Notes: generated from the sequence alone by a model not told the origin. A DNA stretch of 39,195 bases from Bacteriovoracaceae bacterium (GCA_017858255.1 JAFMBV010000026.1:1-39195), one strand, 5' to 3'; counted from the stretch's first letter, positions 23,548-32,194 are shown. Numbers and translations are program-made.

Positions 23548-24811
23548 TTCCCTCATTCTCTTTCTATTACTAGGTCTTCTTTTCAGTTGTTCTCAACTGG
23601 TCCATGTAGACCCATTGGGTATTCAAGAAAACTCAGCAACGGCCTTAAAGTCCCCTTATGTCATCATGATCTCACTTGATGGCTTTCGTCACGACTACCT
23701 CAAAAATTATGACGTACCTTTTATGAATAGTGCGGCAAAGAAAGGGATTCAGGCAAAGAGACTTATTCCTGTCTTTCCCAGTAAAACATTTCCCAATCAT
23801 TATTCTCTTATTACCGGACTTTATGCTGAAAACCATGGCCTAGTGGCAAACCGTTTCTTTGATCCAAGTTTGAATGAATCTTATCAGCTCGGTGTAGCAA
23901 AAAACACTCGCCAAGGAAAATGGTATGGCGGCAGCCCATTGTGGCTAAGCGTAAGAGATCAAGGCATGCTTAGTGCTAGTTTTTTTTGGGTAGGAAGTGA
24001 CGCCAATATTAACGGCCATTATCCTAACTACTACGTTCCTTATGATGGAAAAGTTGCTAATAGCAAGAGAGTTCAGCAAGTTATTGATTGGCTCAAGCTT
24101 CCAGAGAGCAAACGTCCACACTTTCTTACTCTCTATTTTTCAGATGTAGACAGTGCTGGTCATCGCTATGGCCCTGACTCTCCAGAAGTAGCAAAGGCAA
24201 TTGCTGAAGTTGATCAGCAAATATCTACACTTTTTGAAAATACCAGTAAATTGAACCTACCGGTTAACTTTGTCATCGTATCTGATCACGGAATGAAGGC
24301 CATTGAGAATTCTAAGAAGGTTTATTTAAGTGAGTACATTGACCCAACGAAAGCGCAGTTTAAAGAAAGGGGCCCTTTGACTCTCATTTATTTAAATAAA
24401 ATAGCAGATCTAAAGGGTTACAAAGCGGCCCTCAAGAAAGTCCCCTTTACTAAGGTTTACGAGCGAAGTGAATTGCCAAAGAAGTTTCACTTCTCAAGTA
24501 ATGCACGTGCTGGAGACTTGATTCTCCTTGGTGAACCTGGCGCCTATATTTATCCTAAGAAAATCAGACCAAGTCAGGAGAAACCCAAAGAAGATAAATA
24601 CTCTGGCGGGACTCACGGTTACGACCCTTACGAATCAAAGGAAATGAGTGGAATCTTCCTATCCTTTGGTCCTCAAGTCGCTATCAAAGGTGTCATCGAA
24701 CCCTTTGAAAACGTTCATGTATATCCCTATGTAATGGGACTCCTAGGACTACCGGTCAAAAATAAAATTGATGGAGATTCGAAAGTCCTGATGAAATACA
24801 TCAAAAGATAA
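23534..24811 (+). CDS. Lipoprotein nucleotide pyrophosphatase/phosphodiesterase (NPP)
   Basis: A 425-aa lipoprotein of the ectonucleotide pyrophosphatase/phosphodiesterase group of the alkaline phosphatase superfamily. The lipobox LLFSC puts acylated Cys at 19. Metal ligands and nucleophile: Asp49 (ISLDGFRHDY), Thr85 (SKTFPNHY), DVDSAGHRYGP (Asp, His), VSDHGM (Asp, His) and GTHGYDP (His). NPP enzymes hydrolyse nucleotide pyrophosphates such as NAD, ADP-ribose or NTPs to AMP-type products, or lysophospholipids. It is coupled to the secreted NADAR protein through a 14-nt overlap. The product is likely periplasmic or surface-exposed. Substrate is inferred from family and neighbour. Confidence 0.88.
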   Translation: MKNFNSLILFLLLGLLFSCSQLVHVDPLGIQENSATALKSPYVIMISLDGFRHDYLKNYDVPFMNSAAKKGIQAKRLIPVFPSKTFPNHYSLITGLYAENHGLVANRFFDPSLNESYQLGVAKNTRQGKWYGGSPLWLSVRDQGMLSASFFWVGSDANINGHYPNYYVPYDGKVANSKRVQQVIDWLKLPESKRPHFLTLYFSDVDSAGHRYGPDSPEVAKAIAEVDQQISTLFENTSKLNLPVNFVIVSDHGMKAIENSKKVYLSEYIDPTKAQFKERGPLTLIYLNKIADLKGYKAALKKVPFTKVYERSELPKKFHFSSNARAGDLILLGEPGAYIYPKKIRPSQEKPKEDKYSGGTHGYDPYESKEMSGIFLSFGPQVAIKGVIEPFENVHVYPYVMGLLGLPVKNKIDGDSKVLMKYIKR

Positions 24812-24813
24812 TA

Positions 24814-25767
24814 TCACCAGTAGAACTTGCCGTAGCCCATCAATGGAGCAAGGTAGTAAGCAACAACCAATAAAAAAGAATATAGAATCATGTCACTAAT
24901 GAATTCAGCAAGAAGTGGCCTGACTCTATTTTCTAGCATCTCTAATAGCTTCTTTTTAAAGAAGAAGCTAATGACACAAATAAAACAGAATATAAGAAAA
25001 CCGATGACAACTTTTGAAATTTCTCCGAAATGGCCAGGTTTAGCGGCTTTGTCATTTATCTTTTTTTTTATAGATACTTCTGAAGAGGGTATATCTTCAA
25101 AAGACTTTTCAATTAGCTTTTCAGGAAGCTCTAGTTTTCCAGGCAGAATTTTTCTTTTGTTAGTGTAAAACCGGCTAAAAGCAGGTCTCGCATCAGTCGG
25201 GTTGGCCTCAATAATCACTTCGATATCTACTTTGTCACCAACAACCCAGCCTCCTTGATCCAAGGCCTTATTCCACGTCATATTAAAATCTTTTCTATAA
25301 AGTAAGGTTGATGCTTTGAGGAACAAGCTTTTCTTCTTTTTATCTACTGGGTCCTGATACTCCCCTTTCCAATCAAGGTTGAAACTATAGGGTTTTTCAA
25401 TACCTCGTACAGCTAGAGTGCCTTTGATTTTTGTAGGGACATCATCCTGGTAAATAACTTCTTTTCCAACAAATGTGATTAGGGGATATTTCGAAATATG
25501 AAAGAAGTCTTTTCGTCTTAAGTGATTATCCCTTTTTGGGTCTCGTGTATTAACAGAATTTACTAATATTTCAAACTCAACCTGGGAAAGTTTTTGTCCA
25601 TCCCACTCAAAAGCTCCTTTGAAATGGTCAAAACTTCCTTTAACAAGAGACACTTTCATGTAGTCTAATTCAAAGTTAACAAAGCTATGCTGATCATTCA
25701 CTACATAAGCTTTGGCAAGACCAACTTCACAATTAATTAGCGTGAGAAATATTAACCAAAATTTCAA
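24814..25767 (-). CDS. YceI-domain protein with C-terminal membrane anchor
   Basis: A 317-aa exported protein. After a signal peptide (about 1-17) comes a YceI-like lipocalin-fold domain (about 20-180; AYVVNDQHSFVNFELDY, GAFEWDG, KDFFHISKYPLITF), a fold known to hold polyisoprenoids or other hydrophobic molecules. A polar linker (about 200-240) leads to two C-terminal membrane spans (VIGFLIFCFICVISFFF and MILYSFLLVVAYYL). Standalone YceI proteins are soluble, so the anchor is unusual. The start is TTG 25767 with GGGGGAG about 7 nt upstream, just after the EVE stop. An upstream TTG at 25791 overlaps the EVE gene and has no RBS. Confidence 0.78.
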   Translation of the reverse strand: MKFWLIFLTLINCEVGLAKAYVVNDQHSFVNFELDYMKVSLVKGSFDHFKGAFEWDGQKLSQVEFEILVNSVNTRDPKRDNHLRRKDFFHISKYPLITFVGKEVIYQDDVPTKIKGTLAVRGIEKPYSFNLDWKGEYQDPVDKKKKSLFLKASTLLYRKDFNMTWNKALDQGGWVVGDKVDIEVIIEANPTDARPAFSRFYTNKRKILPGKLELPEKLIEKSFEDIPSSEVSIKKKINDKAAKPGHFGEISKVVIGFLIFCFICVISFFFKKKLLEMLENRVRPLLAEFISDMILYSFLLVVAYYLAPLMGYGKFYW

Positions 25768-25768
25768 A

Positions 25769-26233
25769 CTACTTCTCCCCCATTTTAACAATGTGTCTGA
25801 ACTCAGCAGCAGTAACAGGAGTAATGCTTAAACGAGTTCCTTTTTGAAGGATGGCCATGTTCCCTAATTTCACCTCATTTTTTAATACTTGGAGGGGAAT
25901 ATAAGTAGAGAAGACAGATTGGAACTTAACATCGACCATCATCCAACGAGGTTTTTCCTTGGTGGCCTTTTCATCATAGTATTTGCTGCTCTTTTTAAAT
26001 TGAAGGGGATCAGGGTATGGACGACTTGCAACTGTCATGGTCCCGGCCACTCCTGGTGGCCGTGTGCTTGAATGATAGAAAAGAACCTCATCACCGACAG
26101 ACATCTCATCGCGCATAAAGTTACGAGCTTGATAGTTACGAATACCTGTCCAAGCTTCAACCTTAACTCTTTTCAAATCTAGAATACTAAATTCATCTGG
26201 CTCAGATTTCATTAACCAATATTTTTTAGTCAT
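25769..26233 (-). CDS. EVE-domain protein
   Basis: A 154-aa single EVE-domain protein of the thymocyte nuclear protein 1 type. The signature KYWLMKSEPDEFSI at the N-terminus, WTGIRNYQARNFMRDEM and DEVLFYHSS...PGVAG are typical. EVE domains bind modified bases in nucleic acids and are often found near restriction or modification systems; none is here. It is in the speD-speE operon, 16 nt after speE. Cytoplasmic. Role in this operon is unknown. Confidence 0.93.
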   Translation of the reverse strand: MTKKYWLMKSEPDEFSILDLKRVKVEAWTGIRNYQARNFMRDEMSVGDEVLFYHSSTRPPGVAGTMTVASRPYPDPLQFKKSSKYYDEKATKEKPRWMMVDVKFQSVFSTYIPLQVLKNEVKLGNMAILQKGTRLSITPVTAAEFRHIVKMGEK

Positions 26234-26249
26234 AGATAAAACTTTTTAC

Positions 26250-27116
26250 TTAATCTTTTAACCACTGACCAAGTCGTTTTTTCATGAAATTAGGCAAAGC
26301 AAATGCAGCTTGATGAACCTCTTCATTGTAGTAGTCAAATACCATGCCACTCTCTTTAACTTTTTCTATAGAGAAATCCTTAAGAGGATGAAACTTCTTC
26401 GAACCGAAGGTAAAAGACCAAAGGCCTCCAGGGTATGTCATGTTACTAAAGTTATAAATCGAAACCTTCGGGAAGGTGTCATGAAGAATCTCTACCAATT
26501 TGTTTTGCATTTTTTCTTGATAAAAAGGACTCTCCCCTTGGCTCACTACAATTCCGTCTTCAGATAAGGCCTTATAAATATTTTCATAAAACTCCAGTCC
26601 AAAAAGCGGCTGAGCAGGACCGATGGGATCTGTTGAGTCGACTAAGATCACATCGTACTTATCACCATTTTTAACAGCATCCTCTACGAACTTAACTCCA
26701 TCGCCAATAATCAGGTTAACTCTTGGATCATTCAGCATAGAAGATGTTTGAGGAATAAACTCTTTACAGGCATTAACAACCATTTCATCAATCTCAACCA
26801 TGGTGCACTTCTCTACACTTGGATGACGAATAACTTCTCTAGCGGTACCACCATCACCACCACCAATAACTAAAACATTTTTAGGATTAGGATGAACAAA
26901 GAGCGGAACATGAGTGATCATATCGTGGTAAGAAAACTCATCCCTCTCTGTAACCATGATCAGGCCATCATTGAGTAACATTTTCCCATGTGCTCTTGTC
27001 TCAACAACATCAACTGTCTGAAACTCACTTTTGCCAGAGAATAGGGTTTTGTCGACACGAATTCTTAAGCCTAAGAAATCCTCTAATTTTTCTTCAATCC
27101 AAAGTTCAGAATTCAT
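26250..27116 (-). CDS. speE: Spermidine synthase (putrescine aminopropyltransferase)
   Basis: A 288-aa aminopropyltransferase that makes spermidine from putrescine and decarboxylated AdoMet. The Rossmann fold is marked by VLVIGGGDGGTAREVIRH and a MVEIDEMVV strand (binding the adenosine ribose). The catalytic/putrescine region is DVILVDSTDPIGPAQPLF. WSFTFGSKKFHP is the usual C-terminal motif. Length is typical. AGGAAA precedes ATG 27116. It directly follows the AdoMet decarboxylase gene (8 nt gap), which supplies its cosubstrate. Confidence 0.96.
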   Translation of the reverse strand: MNSELWIEEKLEDFLGLRIRVDKTLFSGKSEFQTVDVVETRAHGKMLLNDGLIMVTERDEFSYHDMITHVPLFVHPNPKNVLVIGGGDGGTAREVIRHPSVEKCTMVEIDEMVVNACKEFIPQTSSMLNDPRVNLIIGDGVKFVEDAVKNGDKYDVILVDSTDPIGPAQPLFGLEFYENIYKALSEDGIVVSQGESPFYQEKMQNKLVEILHDTFPKVSIYNFSNMTYPGGLWSFTFGSKKFHPLKDFSIEKVKESGMVFDYYNEEVHQAAFALPNFMKKRLGQWLKD

Positions 27117-27124
27117 ATAATTTC

Positions 27125-28066
27125 CTAAATTAATTCTTTATAACGGTATACCTTTTCAGGCGCATCTGTTTTTTTATTATAATAGCGAAAGTGAACATCA
27201 TAACCAATATCAAGTTTGTCTTGAACATGAATTGTCTTCATGTAGTTATTCCCAAAATCAAACTCCGTTGAGCAGTTAAAGGTCATTACATCAAAAGAGA
27301 ATGGTCTAAGTATTTCCAGTATCTGATGTAAAAGAACCTGACTCTTTTCACAAATTTTAAGATTTGTCTCAAAGCTGATATAGGGACTGGTTTCTTGAGG
27401 AGTGACGTGTACAGTAAAGTAATCCTCTCCGCGAATTCCATTTAAGGAATAACCATAAGGTTTAAAAACAAAATCATCTAATTCAAACCCTGGTAAGAGC
27501 TCTTCAAATTGAAAGAGTTTGCGAATTTCTTCTTTTGTTAAATCTTCTCTCGTTAAAAAACTAATAACCTCGGGGGCCATATCATACATTAGTAACTCAC
27601 AAGTCCTATCCTCTTGAATGGGCTTGAAAGCTTTTGTTGTATGAAAGAGTTGTGTATGATGAGAGTGCATCTTCCCTAAACGAAGGGCCTCCCCTTCTAT
27701 TTGACCAGCAAGAAACTGAGCGTCTTGTATGAAGTCACTTGTCTGTAAATGAGATCGGTATTCATTCTTTCTCTGAAAAAATAAACAATCAACACTATCC
27801 TTACCCAATGAATCGATAAAGAACTCTGCTGATTTGATAAGCTTAGTCTGACCACAGGTAAGCATCAAAATACGATCATCCCAAACGAATAGGCTTGATT
27901 CACTTAAGAGAAAGGCGATTTGTTTATCGTTGCGAATACTTGAAAGAATTGTAGCTTCACAATTTTCCACAAGCTCTTTCCAAAAAGCCTCTGGCTTTTC
28001 ATATAAGGGCTGATGCTCTTTACTCACAATGATTTCTAATTTTTTTTCTGCACCTTCAAAAAACAC
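27125..28066 (-). CDS. speD: Eukaryotic-type S-adenosylmethionine decarboxylase
   Basis: A 313-aa pyruvoyl-dependent proenzyme that decarboxylates AdoMet for spermidine synthesis. It aligns along its whole length with the human AMD1 type, not with the short bacterial SpeD. Residues numbered from GTG 28066: N-terminal EGAEKKLE (Glu4, Glu7 like human Glu8/Glu11), self-cleavage site LSES with pyruvoyl Ser57, Cys71 in TCG (14 residues on, as Ser68-Cys82), PYGYSLNG (Ser229 equivalent), TVHVTPQ (His243 equivalent) and YISFETN (Glu256 equivalent). An in-frame TTG at 28072 touches the RBS, whereas GTG 28066 has GAGG 7 nt upstream. First gene of an operon with speE, EVE and YceI. Confidence 0.92.
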   Translation of the reverse strand: MFFEGAEKKLEIIVSKEHQPLYEKPEAFWKELVENCEATILSSIRNDKQIAFLLSESSLFVWDDRILMLTCGQTKLIKSAEFFIDSLGKDSVDCLFFQRKNEYRSHLQTSDFIQDAQFLAGQIEGEALRLGKMHSHHTQLFHTTKAFKPIQEDRTCELLMYDMAPEVISFLTREDLTKEEIRKLFQFEELLPGFELDDFVFKPYGYSLNGIRGEDYFTVHVTPQETSPYISFETNLKICEKSQVLLHQILEILRPFSFDVMTFNCSTEFDFGNNYMKTIHVQDKLDIGYDVHFRYYNKKTDAPEKVYRYKELI

Positions 28067-28249
28067 GGGCAATCCTCTCTCGGTTTGAGAACGATAAGAG
28101 CTCTTTTGAAGCTTTGCTTTAATAATGACCTAATGTAGTTAAAAAGCTCTGTAATTTCATGACTTTTTGCAACATAATGCTGTTTTTACAGGGTTCCCCT
28201 CCCTGATATAAGCTCTTAAATAAATTTCAAATAGTGGAGGTAGGACAAT
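28067..28249. other. Divergent intergenic region between speD and the phosphodiesterase gene
   Basis: A short AT-rich stretch between divergent genes. It presumably holds the promoters of both. I see no clear hairpin, operator repeat or riboswitch. Confidence 0.4.
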
Positions 28250-28942
28250 ATGAAAATCATGGGTCACCGTGGAGCACGAAACGAGGCACCAGAGAATACA
28301 TTAGAAGGTTTTGAATTGGCCCGCGAGCTAAACCTCTCCTCTGTTGAGCTAGATATTCACCTAAGCTTAGACGGAAAGCTCATGGTTATTCATGATGAGA
28401 CAGTAGATAGAACCTGTTCTGGTAAAGGTAAAGTTTCAGAGATGACATCAAAGGAACTTAGACTTCTCGATGCAGGAGAAGGAACAACTATCCCCTACTT
28501 AGAAGAAGTTTGTGACCTTTTACTTCCAGCACAAATGGAAATTCAAATTGAAATTAAAGATGGTAAGACTCTCTCCCCATTGAATGCCTACTTAAGAGAA
28601 TTATCCCAAGAACAGAGGCAGCTACTTACTGTCATTAGTTTTAACCATCTTTGGTTAAAAGAGTTTAGAGAGTCAAACCCATCGTTAAAGACAGCAACAC
28701 TCCTTTATGGACGTCCATTAAATACACCAGAAATTGCACGTGCTGCCGAGGCCAACGGAGTCAGTTTCAATATTGCTTTTATTGATGAAGAGCTTCGTGA
28801 GCAAACAAGAAGAGAAGGCCTAACCCTTACTGGATGGAATGCTAATAACGAAGAAGACTTTAAAAAGATGGAGGCCCTAGAACTAGACTATCTTGGAACG
28901 GATACTCCAACTCAGGCTAAAGAGTGGGCAAGTAGGCCCTAA
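28250..28942 (+). CDS. ugpQ: Glycerophosphodiester phosphodiesterase
   Basis: A 230-aa TIM-barrel enzyme that hydrolyses glycerophosphodiesters to glycerol-3-phosphate and an alcohol. The GDPD signature is MGHRGARNEAPENTLEGF (His6, Arg7), followed by VELDIHLSLDG (Glu33, Asp35) and MVIHDETVDRT (His48). There is no signal peptide, so it is the cytoplasmic UgpQ type. The 3' end overlaps the convergent small secreted protein gene by 26 nt. It follows a divergent AdoMetDC gene with 183 nt between. Confidence 0.93.
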   Translation: MKIMGHRGARNEAPENTLEGFELARELNLSSVELDIHLSLDGKLMVIHDETVDRTCSGKGKVSEMTSKELRLLDAGEGTTIPYLEEVCDLLLPAQMEIQIEIKDGKTLSPLNAYLRELSQEQRQLLTVISFNHLWLKEFRESNPSLKTATLLYGRPLNTPEIARAAEANGVSFNIAFIDEELREQTRREGLTLTGWNANNEEDFKKMEALELDYLGTDTPTQAKEWASRP

Positions 28943-29330
28943 GAGGCACTAGTCCGTTGCAAGAATATGTCTTAGACGAGAATATACTTCTTACTTTCTT
29001 TAGCTTTAAACTGTGAAACCTTTTACCTTTAATCGTTCCAGAGACAATACGTTTCTCTTTACCAGCAGATCCAAAACCGTCTTTTTCGAACTCAAAGATA
29101 TCAGGGCTAGATAGACTTTCTAATTTATAAAAAGGAATAAAGTCATAAGCTTGAGGGCCAGATGCCTTGATAATAGAAACTTTTAATTGGTCATCTTTAT
29201 ATAAGGAGACTTTAACTGCACAGTCGCCTTTTCCCAAATATTCTCCTATCAACTCCTCAGGATCAAGTCCCGCATAAGTTGCAGCTGAAAATAAAATCAC
29301 TAGGGAAATGAATAGTTCTCTAAAATACAT
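28917..29330 (-). CDS. Small secreted protein, unknown function
   Basis: A 137-aa exported protein with a signal peptide (ELFISLVILFSAATYAG). The mature part looks beta-rich (CAVKVSLYKDDQLKVSII; KRIVSGTIKGKRFHSLKL) and contains two Cys (about 41 and 127) that could form a disulfide. No family is recognised. ATG 29330 is chosen because GGAGG lies 4 nt upstream; an upstream in-frame TTG at 29348 would put the RBS inside the coding region. It overlaps the ugpQ 3' end. Confidence 0.6.
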   Translation of the reverse strand: MYFRELFISLVILFSAATYAGLDPEELIGEYLGKGDCAVKVSLYKDDQLKVSIIKASGPQAYDFIPFYKLESLSSPDIFEFEKDGFGSAGKEKRIVSGTIKGKRFHSLKLKKVRSIFSSKTYSCNGLVPLRAYLPTL

Positions 29331-29410
29331 AATTCCTCCGAAAGACAACCTTATGGCCTACTTTTTGAGGAAGAACCTACTCATTGTAAAATTTCTAGGT
29401 CTTAAATTAC

Positions 29411-30658
29411 TCAGTCATAAACACATTTCAGGAGCTTAGAAAGGTTACTACCTGTGGAGTTTTGGAGAGGCCCAAAATGATTATATGCCCATCCTGCATA
29501 AAAATGAGGGGTCACGCATCTGCTAGATGAGTTCTTAAAGGAACCACCAGGACGATTATCTGGATGTGTATTCCGACTCTTACTAGAGTTAACTTGAACG
29601 GAGAAAGTTTGGAGAAGTTTATGAACCCCACAATAAGCGTTAAAGTGCTGTAACGATGAACCAACCACACGGATCATATCTGAGCGGTTCCCCCTAGGAA
29701 GGGAGCAAGATGGGTAATCACGGTTCCACTGCTTAAAGCATGGGTTTATATTTCCACTATAATTTGGAGTAAATTGAAAGAGACCAATATTAAGTCGACT
29801 TGCCTCGCTTTGAGCAGGGTCATCATAAAACTTTACTCCAGCAGGCTTTCGATAACCACTTGGAGCATATTTAGACGCTGTTCTTTGCGAAGAGCTTGTC
29901 TCTGAAGTACTTAGACTCTCTTTGTACGCCAAACAGCCAAAGAATTTCCCCCATAAGTTTTGAAGCTCTTCCCTACTTTGATCACTTCCATCAAGGTATT
30001 CCCTACGAAGACGATTGTGATCATCAGCAAACTTTTGGGCCATAGCAATTGTTGTGGAACCGGGAACCTTTTTAATCGTTTGCCCTAAGGAGCTTTTTGT
30101 AACTCGACAAAGAGGGTGACTAATTAAGCTTACGGGATAGTAACTTGAATCACTTGAACTCATTCCATAAAGGGAAGCTATTCCTTGCAGCTGTACTTTT
30201 TGCGCCGATGATAACTCGGTTACAAAGAAAGCAATGGCATCTGCGAAGCGATTGCTCGTACTGAGATCTTCATGACAAGTATCCCCTCGAGAAAAAAGTT
30301 CTTGAGTCCTTTGAACTGAGAGCTTGTCACTGTTGTTAATTCGATCAACAAAATCTGCAATATTATCAGCGATTGCTATCCAACTCTTTAGTGGCTCACT
30401 AGGGTCCGTGGGTGCCTGACTTGGTGGTGGCTCCACGGGTGCAGGATCTTCGCCCACTGTAGGGGGTTCGTTTACGGTAGGAGGAGAATCATCAGGTTCT
30501 CCATCTTCACCATCAGGTTGCCCGTCCTGGCCCGTGTCACTAACATCACACTTTTGGTCAGGATTATCAGAATTTTCAGAGGAGCAATCCTCAGGGTTAC
30601 AACCCGCAATAAAAGGAAGTAGTCCAACAAAGGTCATTAGAATTAGTAGTTTTCTCAT
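29411..30658 (-). CDS. SLT/lysozyme-like lipoprotein
   Basis: A 415-aa lipoprotein (lipobox FIAGC, Cys20). Residues 21-88 are an acidic and Pro-rich linker (DGQPDGEDGEPDDSPP). The C-terminal half has the hallmark pattern of the lysozyme/soluble lytic transglycosylase fold: a Glu-Ser pair at Glu247 (GCLAYKESLS) followed, after a variable segment, by GLFQFTPNY (292-300). Six or more Cys suggest disulfides. It could cleave peptidoglycan, but the fold assignment is remote and no standard family is recognised. The gene is divergent from tldD and monocistronic. Confidence 0.6.
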   Translation of the reverse strand: MRKLLILMTFVGLLPFIAGCNPEDCSSENSDNPDQKCDVSDTGQDGQPDGEDGEPDDSPPTVNEPPTVGEDPAPVEPPPSQAPTDPSEPLKSWIAIADNIADFVDRINNSDKLSVQRTQELFSRGDTCHEDLSTSNRFADAIAFFVTELSSAQKVQLQGIASLYGMSSSDSSYYPVSLISHPLCRVTKSSLGQTIKKVPGSTTIAMAQKFADDHNRLRREYLDGSDQSREELQNLWGKFFGCLAYKESLSTSETSSSQRTASKYAPSGYRKPAGVKFYDDPAQSEASRLNIGLFQFTPNYSGNINPCFKQWNRDYPSCSLPRGNRSDMIRVVGSSLQHFNAYCGVHKLLQTFSVQVNSSKSRNTHPDNRPGGSFKNSSSRCVTPHFYAGWAYNHFGPLQNSTGSNLSKLLKCVYD

Positions 30659-30814
30659 GCCTAATGTATCGTCAATAGCTTGATAGCCTTTACTAATAGG
30701 CTTTCCAGCGTTTAACCAAGGCGACTTTTGCCTAGTGCCAAGCGCCTAGTAATCTTTTCTTAAGCACTCTAGGATGGGGTAATTTGTGCAAAGACCAAAA
30801 CCTAAGGAATTACT

Positions 30815-32194
30815 ATGGATTTAACTTCATTGAAGGAGACTCTTAAAAAGTCTCAGTATTACAGTGAGTTAAGAAGTCAGACCAACCGCGCCCATGTCTT
30901 GGCCCTTCTTAACGGAGACCTAGTTCAAAACCAAGAAAGTATGGATTCGGGACTTTCTTGTCGAACTTTCCACAATGGTGGCTGGGGTTTTGCTAGTTCT
31001 TCTTTGGCCGCCACTCAAACGGCCTCAGATCTATTGGCCAAGGCCGAGAGTAATGCTCTTTTTATGGCGAAGGCCTCAAAAGAAGCTGGAGTTACTAACC
31101 TTCCTGGTGGCATTCATTCCTATCAAAGACCTTATAAAGGAAAAGGAAGACTTGCGACTAAAGAACAAGTCGACTTTCTTCAAGAACTAAATAAAATAAT
31201 TAATGATAAGTATCCAGACTTAAAGTCAGTTCAATTATCTATCGCCTCTCATGAACTCGAAAAGACGATGGCCAACTCTCTTGGCTCTGAGACTTATCAT
31301 GTTCTTCCAAGAACTTCTTTTTACATTCAATTTTCTTATGAATTAGATGGTGAAGTTTCATCCCTTATGGATTTTTATGGTGACTTCGGTAGGACTGCTG
31401 ACATTATCACAAGGCCAGAAGATTTCTTAGAACGTCTTGAAACCCAATATAAACAAGTTCGTGACAAGGCCCATGGAGTTCACGCTCAAGGTGGAGTGAA
31501 AGACGTTATTATCTCTCCCGAGGTAACTGGCGTCCTTGCCCACGAGGCGATAGGCCACCCAGCGGAAGCAGACCTCGTCAAAGCAGGATCTGTTGCAGGT
31601 AATTATATTGGTAAAAAAGTCGCGAGTGATCTCGTCACCATGGTGGACTACGCTCATTCCTATGAAGGAAAAGAACTCCCCGTACCAGTCTATATTGATG
31701 ATGAAGGTGTAGAAGCAGTTGATGCTCCTCTTATTGAAAATGGGATCTTTAAAGGTTTTATGAATAATAGAGAACTAGCCGAACACTATGGTCACACGCC
31801 AACAGGGAATGCTCGTGCCTATGATTATTCTGATGAGCCTCTTATCAGAATGAGAAATACCATCATTCATCCAGGTAAGAGTAAAATTGAAGACATGATT
31901 GGTGCCATTGATGATGGTTACTACTTTATCCAAAGATCAAATGGTCAGGCTGATCTAACATCAGAATTTATGTTTGGTGTGACAATGGGTTATGAAATTA
32001 AGAACGGAAAACTTGGTAAGGCCATTAAAGACACGACTATTTCTGGAGTTGCCTTCGAAATGCTTAAAACAGTCGATATGGTTAGTGACGAGTTTCATGT
32101 AGGAACAACTGGTTTTTGTGGAAAAAAACAGCGCATGATTGTTTCTCATGGCGGTCCATCTTTAAAATGTCGTGTCCACGTAGGAGGTAGATAA
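30815..32194 (+). CDS. tldD: TldD-type metalloprotease subunit
   Basis: A 459-aa protein of the TldD/PmbA family. The zinc motif HEAIGH gives His243, Glu244 and His248 in the HExxxH arrangement of this family, in LAHEAIGHPAEAD. TGFCGKKQ and VSHGGPS are conserved near the C-terminus and supply a further ligand. TldD pairs with TldE to form a heterodimer that degrades unfolded peptides and processes RiPP leaders or CcdA. No RiPP precursor is seen nearby. The stop TAA and the next ATG share one base (TAATG), so translation is coupled. Confidence 0.94.
   Translation: MDLTSLKETLKKSQYYSELRSQTNRAHVLALLNGDLVQNQESMDSGLSCRTFHNGGWGFASSSLAATQTASDLLAKAESNALFMAKASKEAGVTNLPGGIHSYQRPYKGKGRLATKEQVDFLQELNKIINDKYPDLKSVQLSIASHELEKTMANSLGSETYHVLPRTSFYIQFSYELDGEVSSLMDFYGDFGRTADIITRPEDFLERLETQYKQVRDKAHGVHAQGGVKDVIISPEVTGVLAHEAIGHPAEADLVKAGSVAGNYIGKKVASDLVTMVDYAHSYEGKELPVPVYIDDEGVEAVDAPLIENGIFKGFMNNRELAEHYGHTPTGNARAYDYSDEPLIRMRNTIIHPGKSKIEDMIGAIDDGYYFIQRSNGQADLTSEFMFGVTMGYEIKNGKLGKAIKDTTISGVAFEMLKTVDMVSDEFHVGTTGFCGKKQRMIVSHGGPSLKCRVHVGGR

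Noticed and set aside
25769-26233. EVE protein as part of a defence/restriction system
   Set aside because: No restriction or methylase gene is present; it sits in a polyamine operon.
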